Below are positions 49,622-59,917 of a stretch of 64,000 nucleotides of DNA, piece after piece. The first letter of the stretch is position 1, and every line of letters begins with the position of its first letter. This DNA comes from Anagrus nilaparvatae (Eukaryota > Arthropoda > Insecta > Hymenoptera > Mymaridae). The stretch covers positions 21,200,501 to 21,264,500 of the forward strand of contig JAKSXM010000272.1 in assembly GCA_022575985.1 (NCBI GenBank), read 5' to 3'. The notes under the pieces were generated by a model. It saw nothing but the letters and a program-made list of their open reading frames with translations, did not search any database and was not told the origin of the DNA. Made by a program: the position numbers and the translations under genes.

Positions 49622-52600
49622 ATGTCAAAGTTTGATTTACCAGATCGATTGAAAGGAATTGATAAATCTATGTGGTGAGTTTTTTAAAATTATATTTATA
49701 TTGTCAAAAAATTAAAAGGATTTAAATTACAAAAGTAGTACAAAAATATATTGCTTGAAAATTTAAGCAGATACTTAAACTTTAAACAGCTACTCAAAAT
49801 TTTGTCTAGATGTTTAAGGGCCTTTCACAAACCATGTAACGCAAACTTTACCGCTTTAGCAATCCTGACTACCCTAAATGCATAGATACACGAGTGCCTA
49901 AAAAACGTTATATCACTTTTATTTTTCCCCTGTCCCCCCTAATACCGTTACTAACGCAAACTAATTTTTAAAAACTTATAACCGGTTTGTGCAAGCACAA
50001 CCTAAATACATGGAGCTTGTTTACTTCCAGCTGAGGGCTAGGTATAATGCAAATATTACACAACATACAATTTTTTAATTTTATAGTGTAATTATTACCT
50101 TACTATAGATGTTAAAATAACCCAAACTATTCTGATTCCCTAAACTTGGATTATTCTAAGTCCATATACTCAAATTATTCTAAGTCTCATTTGACCCCCC
50201 CCCCCTTAAGTTCTGGGGTACCCCCTCCCTATAAACATGTTAATATTTTGTTAATAGTTTATTATTTAATTAAATAATTTATTTTTTTAATTGATATATT
50301 ATATGTAATATGCATGCATGTGATAAAAAAAAATTTTTATATTTTTATATAAGCTTTAACTATTTTAAGTTAGCTTCAATTATTTAAGAAAACCATTTTT
50401 TAAAATAGAAATTTATGACTAAAAAGTTTGATTTTTGAAGAATAAATGAATCTAACACCATTCTTTTTTTTTATAAAATTTTTTTTTTGTAACTTATTTT
50501 CAAGATAAAGTTCTAAATTTTTTTTATATAAAATCAGAATATTATTTTAAAAATTCTTAAAATTAATAAAAAAAACTTATAACCGGTTTGTGTAAATACA
50601 ACCTAAATGCATGGAACATGTTTACTTTCAGTTGAGGACTAGGTATAATACAAATGTTACTCAACATTACAATACAAATTTCTATTTTTATAATTTGTAA
50701 TTATCACCTCACTAGCTGTTAAGATTCTAAACCCAAACTATTTTGATTCCCTAAACCTGAATTATTCCAAGTCCCTAAGCCTGAATTATTCCAAATCCCT
50801 GAAACTGAATTATTCCAAGTCCCTAAATCGATATTATTCTAAGTCCATAAACCTGTATCATCCTAAGTCCTTAAGCCCAGATTTTTCAAAGTCTTTTAAA
50901 AGTATTTTATTTATTTATATATACTTACCTAATTATTCTAAGTCTCCTTTGACCCCCCCCCCCCCTTAAATAGGACAAATTTGACCCCCCCCTTAATTTT
51001 CAAGTTCTGAAGTACCCCCTCCCTATAAACATGTTCCATGTTAAAAAACTATCTTAGGCTAGGCACAGAAACTTCGTTGCAGCGTTGTTTCGTTGCTGTT
51101 CGTAGAAAAAAAGTTAAGAGTGGGAGAGAAGTAACGCTAGGAACTTGGAGGGGAAGTTGGATGGTTCATGGTATGTTTGCCCTCCCCTGCTCCCCACTTT
51201 TTCAAATTTTTCTAAGAACAGCGACTAAACAACGCTGCAACGAAGTTTCTGTCCCTAGCCTTACAATTATACATAAAAATAAAAAAGTTAAGGGACAGCT
51301 ATAAACAACTTACATGGAACATAATATTAATAACATAATGTTTACTGACTACAATTTATTACAAAAATTTTAGCTTCTCCTAGACCCTGTTTGGGATTAT
51401 TTTTTTACTAAGCACAAATTATCCCAAAGTCCCTAAACCCAGAGTATTCTAGGTCTCAATTGATCCTTTCCCCTCCCTCGACTTTGACCATTTAACTCGT
51501 TTTAATTCTTCTGGGGTACTCCTTCTTATAAATATGTTCCATGTTAATAATGATATCTTTTAGTTTAGCTTGAGTTTACAATACAAGCAAAATATTTTTT
51601 TAGCGTACGTTATACTAAATAATTAAAAAAATTTTTGACTTTAGGAGTGAATACGCAGAACTTGCTAAGAAATATAAACCAGTTAATCTTGGACAAGGTT
51701 TTCCAGATTATCAAGCTCCAGAAAATCTTAGAAAAGCTCTAACTAAAGTATCTTTAAGTGATGATTATCTACTAAGTCAGTATACAAGAATATATGTATG
51801 TACACGTCTTTAAAGTTTATACTTTTTATATATAAATATTTTATTTAAGCATTCAGTTGGAAAAATTAAAAAAAGGCCAAAATGTGTGCGTCAATTTTGA
51901 ATTTAATTAGAAAGCATGTTTATATCCCTGAATGTATGATTTTAAACGTTTCTTTTAGTCCAATTAATTCCCAAAAGGTGCTAATGTGGAAATTAAATAG
52001 ATTTTATAAAGTTTTTGAATTGTTTACAATTTAAATAAAACTAATATTATTTCTTTTGGCAAAAAAAATATTTCTCTTCCCATGGAATGAAGACTATTGT
52101 TGGTAATACTTTTTACTTTTCAGTGGCCAGTAAACACGTATTTTTTTGTTGCAAGCCTTGTTTTTTGCCACTGACGAAGAAAAAGACCCTTAACCATAAA
52201 AACGAATGCCCCAAACAAACAAAAAATTGGACGATATTTCATTTTTCTAGCCATTGGTTGTAATGTACTATTTTTACGATAAATATAACTAGTTTTCATG
52301 TAAAATAAAAAAGTTTCTTAAAGTATAACAAAAAGTGTAACAATGTTTTTATAACTTAGGAGTAGTGTTAATATCCTGAGGGGAGCACACTGATTTGGGG
52401 AAAAAAATAAATTAATATAAATAAATTTGGCTATTTCATAATACTTATTCCTGGTAGTTACAATAACGCCCTTTTACCAGAATATATTAACCGATTAATT
52501 CCCTTTGATGAATTTTGATGACCAAACTGTTAAAAAACCTTTTTTTTTGATTTTATCAAGTTTTCTAGGGGTAAAAATGATTGCTTTTTCCAATTTTTAC

Positions 52601-54469
52601 AACAGTTTTTACGTACAACCACTCCAAAAGGGGCGGTAAAAATAAGGGTAATCATGAATTTTGAGGTTGTACGTAAAAACTGTTGTAAAAATTGGAAAAA
52701 GCAATCATTTTTATCCCTAGAAAACTTGATAAAATAAAAAAAAAAGATTTTGTAACAGTCTGGTAATAAAAAGTCCAGCTTTGTACGATTTATCCTTAAT
52801 GGGTTAAGAAAAATCAATGAAATTAATCAGTTATTCAATATTACTCTCTCTATAAGGCAGCCAACATTATTATTCAAAATATGATTTTTAATTAAATTTA
52901 ATTAACAAAGATAAAGTTTACTTCTTATTATGAATAAAATTTATTTACAGGGTCATCCGCGCTTAGTTAATGTTTTAGCGAAATTATATTCAAAATTATT
53001 AAATCGTAATCTGGATCCGAACAATGAAATTCTTATTACTAATGGTGCCAGTGGAGCTTTAAATGCTGCTTTGCAAGCTCATACGTCACCAGGAGATGAA
53101 TGGATCCTTATTGAACCTTTTTTTGACATTTACGAACCTATTATTAAATCGGCTGGTGGTGTACCTAAATATATAGCTTTGAAGCAGGTAATTATGATAT
53201 TTATTTTATTATTGCAAAATTTCAAAGCTACAGTACAAATTCAAAAGCTTTTTCATGATATATTAAATGATTAGATTTTTTTTTTAAAAACTCTTAGAGT
53301 GTAAATTTTATTTTCCAAATCACGTTTTTAAGTATAATATCTATAATTTGTTACTTTTTTTTAGACAAAAAAAAGTGGACACATAACATCTAGGGATTGG
53401 GTTTTTGATAAAAAAGAAATGGAAAGTCTTTTTAACAAAAAAACAAAAGGCATAATCATTAATACACCACATAATCCAATTGGTAAGGTTTTCACATTAG
53501 AAGAATTGCAGTTCTTAGCCGATCTCGCTAAAAAATGGGACGTTCTTGTGGTATCCGATGAAGTCTATGAATGGATAGTTTATGAACCTTATAAACATAT
53601 TAGAATTGGTAAAAGTTAAAGTAAGCAATCAAATGATCAAAAAAGTAAATAAGTTTTGATATTTTAATAGCTACATTGCCTGGGATGTTTGATCGGACTA
53701 TTACGATTGGCTCTGCAGGAAAAACATTTAGTGTTACTGGATGGAAACTTGGTTGGGCTTATGGTCCATCAAATTTATTAAGTAATTTAAAAGTAATTGA
53801 AGGAAACGCAATTAGTATGTGTCCAACTCCAATACAAGTAAGCAATTTATTATTTTTATTTTTCATGAAATAACAGAGAGGAACGCCGGTCTGATTAAAA
53901 ATTATATATTTCGATATTCAATTTTAACAAAGATCTTATTGTATAACAGAATTACATCTTTTTAAATAAATTGTTTATTTTTACTAGGAAGCTGTTGCTA
54001 TAGGATTTGAAGAAGAATTAAAAATATTCGACACACCAAAATGTTATTTTCACAGTATATCCAAGGAATTATTACCAAAACGTGATTTTATGGCTAATTT
54101 TTTGAGTGAAATAGGCATGTCTCCAACAATCCCTGAAGGTGGATACTTTATGTTAACTAACTGGACGTCTTTAGAAAAAAATGTAAAACTTGTTGAAGAA
54201 AAGGATGAAAATAAAGATTATAAATTCACTAAATGGATGACCAAAAATGTTGGAGTACATGGCATTCCACCGTCAGCTTTTTACAGCGATGAACATAGAT
54301 ACTTAGGAGAAGATTACGTTCGCTATTGTTTTCCAAAGGTAAAAAAAAATTTTTTTTAATAGAAATAGAATCAGTAAGTTAAAAAATAATTATTCCCATA
54401 TAGAAAGATGAAAATTTGAAAAAAGCAGCGGATATTTTATTAAAATGGAAATCTAAAGAAGAAAAATAA
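49622..54469 (+). CDS. Kynurenine aminotransferase, copy 2 (KAT2)
   Basis: Seven exons, 49622-49674, 51645-51795, 52951-53187, 53365-53608, 53671-53837, 53988-54338 and 54404-54469, give about 422 residues. Internal exon lengths (151, 237, 244, 167, 351) and phases are identical to copy 1, so the two are duplicates. Lysine in SAGKTFSVTGWK, NTPHNPIGKV, SDEVYEWIVYE and VRYCFPK are conserved, so the enzyme is likely active. The start at MSKFDLPDRL corresponds to the second methionine of copy 1; the upstream MLSKNILALKFLL frame hits a stop and is out of frame, so no mitochondrial presequence is visible. Differences near the substrate pocket (TNGASGALNAALQA against copy 1's TAGAYEALYATLQG) may alter substrate choice. 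Introns 1 and 2 are enlarged by repeats. Confidence 0.93.
49973..50247. repeat. ataaccggtttgtg element, copy 2
   Basis: Lies in intron 1 of KAT2. It begins cttataaccggtttgtgcaa and ends ccctccctataaacatgtta, with a poly-C run before the end. Confidence 0.65.
50574..51046. repeat. ataaccggtttgtg element, copy 3
   Basis: Lies in intron 1 of KAT2. It carries several tandem units of about 19-20 bases around tattccaagtccctaaa, two poly-C runs and the terminal ctataaacatgttccatgtt. Confidence 0.65.
51050..51268. mobile_element. Foldback MITE, about 0.2 kb
   Basis: The arms aggctaggcacagaaacttc gttgcagcgttgtttcg (51,056 onward) and the inverse cgctgcaacgaagtttctgt ending in ccctagcctt are strongly complementary. 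The GC-richer centre reads ggaggggaagttggatggtt. It lies inside KAT2 intron 1. Confidence 0.75.
51308..51547. repeat. Diverged ataaccgg-family fragment
   Basis: It has acttacatggaacataat at the left and aatatgttccatgttaataa at the right. Between them lie tccctaaacccagagtattc-type text and a C-rich stretch, like the family described at 46,610. Confidence 0.5.
52130..52275. repeat. Degenerate hairpin-family copy C
   Basis: Fragments such as cagtggccagtaaacacgta, aacgaatgccccaaac and ctagccattggttgtaatgt match the order of the copies at 47.6 and 48.7 kb, but the hairpin is mostly lost. It lies in KAT2 intron 2. Confidence 0.5.
52500..52806. mobile_element. Palindromic MITE in KAT2 intron 2
   Basis: The arms tatcaagttttctaggggta and taccctagaaaacttgata-type inverse pair almost perfectly over about 95 bases. 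This includes gattgctttttccaattttt against aaaaattggaaaaagcaatc and tttttacgtacaacc against ggttgtacgtaaaaa. The spacer is about 45 bases. Confidence 0.8.
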
Positions 54470-54744
54470 TTTATTTACTATCATCTTATTTTGAAAATAG
54501 TTTTGATTCAATATGAAAAAGAAAATACAAATTTTTTAATTATTGTTATCATATGTAATATCGATCTGCCCTAAGAAGAAATAAAAGTGTGCTTATATTT
54601 TATTGTCATTGTTTTAATTGTAGAAAAAAATACAAAACTTTTATATTAATTTTTAATTTTATTTTTTTAAACCCAACTTTTTATTATAAAATTATATAAT
54701 AATAACAAAGTAATATGCAAAATTTTCAACCTGTTAAAATTTTA

Positions 54745-55060
54745 CCTTTATTGGTTTCTCATAAAGGAACCATTGTTTTAGGTGAAATTTTGATTTTTTG
54801 GGATATAAGCACGTTTTGAGATCCCAGGAAGCTGAAAAAACGGGTTTAAAAAAAAAGTTTTTGTGTGTATGCATGTGTGTATGTATGTATGTATGTATGC
54901 ATGCGTATAACCGGTGATATTTCATAATCATTATGATATTAAAAAAATAAAAATAATATTTTATGGACCAGAATTTTTTTATCAAAAAGTCTCAAACTAC
55001 TTTTTTTTTTAATTTGGATGTAATACCTCATTTATTTCTATGAAAGTACTTATAATATAA
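54745..55060 (-). repeat. Dispersed repeat, copy 3, with GTAT microsatellite
   Basis: Minus-strand copy of the repeat at 2,125 and 45,090 (gatcccaggaagctgaaaaa on the plus strand). Next to it is a tgtgtatgtatgtatgtatg run and accggtgatatttcataatc, an end motif shared with the unit at 43.8-45.0 kb. Confidence 0.6.
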
Positions 55061-56820
55061 GGTTATATAAATTTTTGTTCAAATAATTTTTACAATCTGA
55101 ATTTAAATTATTGGATTCAAAAAACAATAGTGCCAACTGATATCATATTACGCATATATAAATTACAATAAAAGCCTGCCAAGCATTTAATTAAATCCAT
55201 TAATTTGGTTGCATGAAAATTCAAGTTATTATTAGGGCAGCTCTTAAAAACTTTGTCCTGTTACTATACATAAAGAAAAATGTTAATTAAAATAATAAAA
55301 AAATATGCCAATATAATACCCAAGTTTTGTTTAAAAATTCAATCAAATTTCAAAAATGCTTAAATTTTCAAACAATTCAAGCAAAATTCAAGCAAAATTC
55401 AAGCGCAGAAACCTGACAGTGTGGATAGTATACGGTAGGTATTTTTACCCTATTACCTTTAGCGGTGCAATAATTTGCTAGTCTAAAGGACCCCGCACAA
55501 AAGGATAGGAAATGGCCGTTCGGTCAAATTGGCTGAATTTTGGATATGTTATAGCTTTCATCATTCTGAACAAAAGTCTCAATGGGCATAAAGCTCAAAA
55601 GTCCCAACTTTGGCTGCAACGGAGCTTGAAAGCTCCAAAGCTCCATCTTAACAAAATTGCTTCAAAACCTTTTTTCTTTTATTTTTAAAGTATATCTTTA
55701 TATTTTTGAAGTCGCTGATTTCGAATTTGATGTCAGATTGATAATATTGTCAATTGACAGCTGTCAATTATCTGTCAAAACTGTAAATCACCATTTAAAA
55801 CTTTGTAGATTAGCTGGTATTTATGTTTTTGAGGTCAATGATTTAGAATTTGAAATCAAATTGACAAGATTATTAATTGACAGCTGTCAATTAGCTGTCA
55901 AAACTCTAAAATGCCGTAGAAAACTTTCTAGATTAGCCGAGATTTATGTTTTTGAGATCGCTGATTTCAAATCTGATGTCAAATTAACATTATTGATAGT
56001 TGGCAGCTGTCAACTTACTTTTAAAAAAATATAACAATAGATTTTAAAAAGATCTTATGCTTCTTATGTCACTTATTATGAGTTTGTCATTGAATTGACA
56101 ATGTTAAGATTTGACAGCTGTCAATTAGCTACCAAATGCTAAAAAAAAACTTTACATTTTAAAGAGAGTAAATAATTTTGAGGTTACTGATTGTAAATTA
56201 GATAGCAATTTGAAAAAAGTTCACAGTTGACAGTTGATAACTGTTAATTACCTTTTAAATAATAAAAAGTGATTAATCAGCCATGCATTATTTTTTGTAA
56301 GTTAAAAACCTTTATACAATACCATACGTTTCTTATTAGTTATTTTAACTTTTATTTGACAGCTGACAACTGTCGAATTCTTGGTTCGTAATCGAATTTT
56401 AACTTTTACACAGGGATCAGTATCCATTACGTCCACGTCGTTGGTCCTGGGTAAAGCTAAAAACAGATTTTTATGACTAAAAAAGTTATTTAACTTTAAT
56501 GGGCTATTTAAATTAACAGCGGTCAACTGTCAGCTTTGCCTAGTATGATATAATATAAAATTTATAACCGGTTTGTGTAACTACACAACCAACGAGCATG
56601 GAACATGTTCATTTATAACATTGATAATAAAGTATTTATTGTGTTCATAATATAAATATTTATATGCAAATATTTATATTTAGATTTTTATTATAGAAAT
56701 CATGCTGCTTAGACATCAAAATGAACTAAATTAATTAAATTTTCAAATTATTATAGTTTTTTAAATAATATGAATATGAATTTATTTTTTATTAATTTTT
56801 ATAATGAATTCTTAAAAATT

Positions 56821-57290
56821 CTGCACCAATGGTCCCTAGGTACTTCTGCACCAATACTCCATAGGTACTTCTGCACCAAAGGTCTTTAGGGACTTCTGCA
56901 CCAATGCTCCCTAGGTACTTCTGCACCAAAACTTCCTAGGTACTTCTGCACCAAAGGTCTTTAGCGACTTCTGCACCATAGGTCCCTAGGTACTTCTGCA
57001 CCAATGCTCCCTAGGTACTTCTGCACCAAAGGTCTTTAGGGACTTCTGCACCAAAGGTTCCTAGGTACTTCTGCACCAAAGGTCTTTAGGGAGTTCTGCA
57101 CCAATAGTCCCTAGGTACTTCTGCACCAATGCTCCCTAGGTACTTCTGCACCAAAGGTTCCTAGGTACTTCTGCACCAAAGGTCTTTAGGGACTTCTGCA
57201 CCAATAGTCCCTAGGTACTTCTGCACCAAAGGTCCCTAGGTACTTCTGCACCATAGGTCCCTAGGTACTTCTGCACCAAAAGTCCCTGAA
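56821..57290 (+). repeat. 25-bp minisatellite, about 19 copies
   Basis: The unit acttctgcaccaaaggtctt tagggt repeats with several variant types (tgctccct, ggtcccta, aacttcct). The constant part is acttctgcacca. The variants alternate in a partly ordered way, which suggests higher-order duplication. Confidence 0.9.
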
Positions 57291-57313
57291 TCGAAAATAT
57301 TCTAAGTCCATTT

Positions 57314-57565
57314 GACCCCCCCCCCCTAAAAACGTCAATTTTTGACCCCCCCCCTAAAAGCGTCAATTTTTGACCCCCCCCTAAAAACGTCAATTTTTGA
57401 CCCCCCCCTAAAAACGTCAATTTTTGACCCCCCCCCCCCTAAAAACGTCAATTTTTGACCCCCCCCCCCCTAAAAGCGTCAATTTTTGACCCCCCCCCCC
57501 CTAAAAACGTCAATTTTTGACCCCCCCCCCCTAAAAGCGTCACTTTTTCACCCCCCCCCCCTGCC
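57314..57565 (+). repeat. Poly-C minisatellite, about 9 copies
   Basis: Units of about 28-31 bases combine a run of roughly 7-12 C with ctaaaaacgtcaatttttga or the variant ctaaaagcgtcaattttt. On the opposite strand these are regular G-runs separated by about 20 bases, a layout able to form G-quadruplexes. Confidence 0.9.
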
Positions 57566-58348
57566 GAGCCGGACTTTTTCAAATACCCCATCCAATGAAC
57601 ATGTTCCATGTTAATATTTAACAATTAGTGATTTCAGAAACATATGATCTTTTTAAAATCTATTGTTATATTATTTTTTTTTTTTGGCTATTTTAAAAGT
57701 TAATTGACAGCTTCCAACTATCAATAATGTTAATTTGAAATCAGCGATCTCAAAAACATAAATCTCGGCTAATCTAGAAAGTTTTCTACGATGTTTTACC
57801 GTTTTGACAGCTAATTGACAGTTGTCAATTAATAATCTTTTCAATCTGATTTCAAATTCGAAATCAGTGACCTCAAAAACATAAATACCAGCTAATCTAT
57901 AAAGTTTTACATGGTGACTTACAGTTTTGACAGCTAATTGACAGCTGTCAATTGACAATCTTGTCAATCTGACATCAAATTCGAAATCAGCGACTTCAAA
58001 AATATAAAGATATACTTTAAATATAAAAGAAAAAAGGTTTTTAAGCAATTTTGTTATGATGGAGCTTTGGAGCTTTCATGCTCTGTAGCAGCCAAAGTTG
58101 GGACTTTTGAGCTTTGAGCCCATTGAGACTTTTGTTCAGAATGATGAAATCTATAACATATCCAAAATTCAGCCAATTTGACCGAACGGCCATTTCCTAT
58201 CCTTTTGTGCGGGGTCCTTTTTTTGTGCAAAATGTTCGCTAGTCGTTAGCTAGTCATTGCTAGGTCAATTATTTGTTAGCTAGTTAATTAGTTTATTAAT
58301 AAATTAAGAAATAAACAAGTTGCCACGGTAGCTACCCAGCTGAAGATA

Positions 58349-58445
58349 AAGACGTTTTTTTTCACATCCTAAATCACGTCCGATTATGAGAATTTCGGAC
58401 GTGAAAAAAGACGTGATTTAGGATGTGAAAAAAGACGTCTTTATG
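58349..58445. repeat. Near-perfect hairpin
   Basis: The arm ttcacatcctaaatcacgtc and its inverse gacgtgatttaggatgtgaa surround a smaller inverted pair, cgtccgattatgagaatttc ggacg. The aaagacgt ends also pair. Small MITE or hairpin RNA. Confidence 0.75.
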
Positions 58446-59915
58446 AATTTTTTTAAATTTTTTAAAAAATTTGTTTTTTTTATTTAATTGGCTTTATTTT
58501 TGTATTTGATCATTATTATATTGATTAAAAACCATTAATTTGATTATGTTCTCACATTTGGTTAAAATTAAACCACAGAAATTATTGTTTGTAATTTTTT
58601 TTCACAGCTAATATTGGAACTAAAAATCCAAAATTCTTGAGTACATACATGAAAAAGAGTAGGTATATTTATTTATATTTAATTTTTTATTTATTTCAAT
58701 TTTAGCACAGCAATTCAGCAGAAAATTTTTAAATTTATAGAGTTTATTTGTTGATAAGTTAACTTTTATTCTTTTATTCTATTTTTTTTTTAAACTTGAA
58801 TTACCCATACAAAAAAGAGTAATTGAGCATGAAAACGAGTAATAATTACAAAAAACTTTGCTCTAATTATAAATTGACCCCTATATCGAAAGACTTTAAA
58901 TTTTTTTGGGACTTGTAATTTTTGTAAGCCTATACGTGGATGTAACGATGATGTCTCTAAACTTTTACTGTGTTAAGACCAAATTTTAATATGCGACATG
59001 TTTATAGAAAGGAGTACCCTTTATTTTTTGCAAAATTATACCATATTAATTTGTGGAAATCTTTAGCTTTTGTACGGCTACAAGGATACAGCAAAATTTA
59101 ATCTGAATCTATAGATTGTCTATTCAAAAATGTCATCGATTTTGGGGACAGCCAAATAGTTGGTTGCAGACTTTGCATACAAAAAAGCTAAAGACTGCCA
59201 TTGGGCCTGAAATATTGTTAAGAATACCCAAAAAAATTTGCAAGATCTTCATGTTAACTAAAGCGAGTAAAATACATCAATGCAAGGGAGAGGATATATT
59301 AAGCAAGTTATACTTATTTAACGCAATATCAAACTTTTTTTTTTTAACTCTTCAATTTTCAAGATAGTAAAAAAGATTAATTAAACTTGTAAAAAGTACT
59401 TGTTAAATTATCTTACTAAAAATAGTTGATATGAATATTTTGCACAATTTTTACAGCATTCCAAAGAATATTTCAAGTCCAATGGCAGCATTCAGTATTT
59501 TTTTTTAACCAAAGGCTTTATCCGAACTCTGTTTCGGAAAGAACTTATATTGTTCATAAAAAATTTACATACAATAAGAAGGCATTAAAACTATGCAAGT
59601 AGCTTATATTTACCTTTGGGAGCAAGATTCAACAATGATATAGCAAATTTATACACTAAGTATATATTTCTCAATATCAAATTGGATTTAAAGTTTTCAA
59701 ACCGCTTGAATTTTTTAAGCCAACCTTAGTTACAGAAAAGTATGTTTCTTTATAAACTTGCTGTATTTTTTTTGTATTTTGCTCACAATAGTCAATATAT
59801 AAAATTCCTGAAGATTTTAAAGCCTTCCTATTATTTGTAATTAACTTTTTATGCCAATAAAAGTTTTTACCAAAACACAGTTGGATGCAGACTACATATA
59901 AAAAAATCTAAATAC
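58446..59915. other. Intergenic with diverged repeats
   Basis: There is no gene here. The stretches at 59,150-59,290 (ggttgcagactttgcataca, aatttgcaagatcttcatgt) and 59,880-59,912 recur diverged at 61,540-61,660, so the 506-bp array below was inserted into an older tandem or dispersed repeat. An 83-codon frame at 59,116-59,367 is not recognised. Confidence 0.45.
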
Positions 59916-59917
59916 AT

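Larger units (their letters stand above)
56560..57612. repeat. ataaccggtttgtg element, copy 4 (nested)
   Basis: It begins tttataaccggtttgtgtaa with gcatggaacatgttca, and ends ccaatgaacatgttccatgt. Between these lie the 25-bp and poly-C minisatellites. The same termini and poly-C feature occur in copies at 46.6, 50.0 and 50.6 kb. Confidence 0.65.
55488..58222. mobile_element. Composite foldback element, about 2.7 kb
   Basis: The left end ggaccccgcacaaaaggata and the right end tatccttttgtgcggggtcc are exact inverse partners. The arms, roughly 55,488-56,055 and 57,650-58,222, are long near-identical inverted repeats. Each arm carries about three tandem units of some 120 bases with the palindrome tgacagctgtca. 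Open frames of 125 codons (55,657-56,034 plus and 57,671-58,048 minus) are mirror readings of the arms with a threefold repeat (LAGIYVFEV, LAEIYVFEI). They are unlikely to be proteins. The centre contains a nested ataaccggtttgtg-type element with two minisatellites. Confidence 0.8.

Noticed and set aside
52530..52817. 95-codon minus frame in KAT2 intron 2
   Set aside because: Produced by the palindromic MITE; each half mirrors the other.
55657..56034. 125-codon open frame with a threefold LAxIYVFE repeat as a repeat protein gene
   Set aside because: It lies in an inverted-repeat arm and its mirror occurs at 57,671-58,048. The periodicity comes from DNA tandem units containing a palindrome.
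56821..57565. CRISPR-like array
   Set aside because: The 25-bp and poly-C units are contiguous minisatellites without unique spacers, and the genome is eukaryotic.
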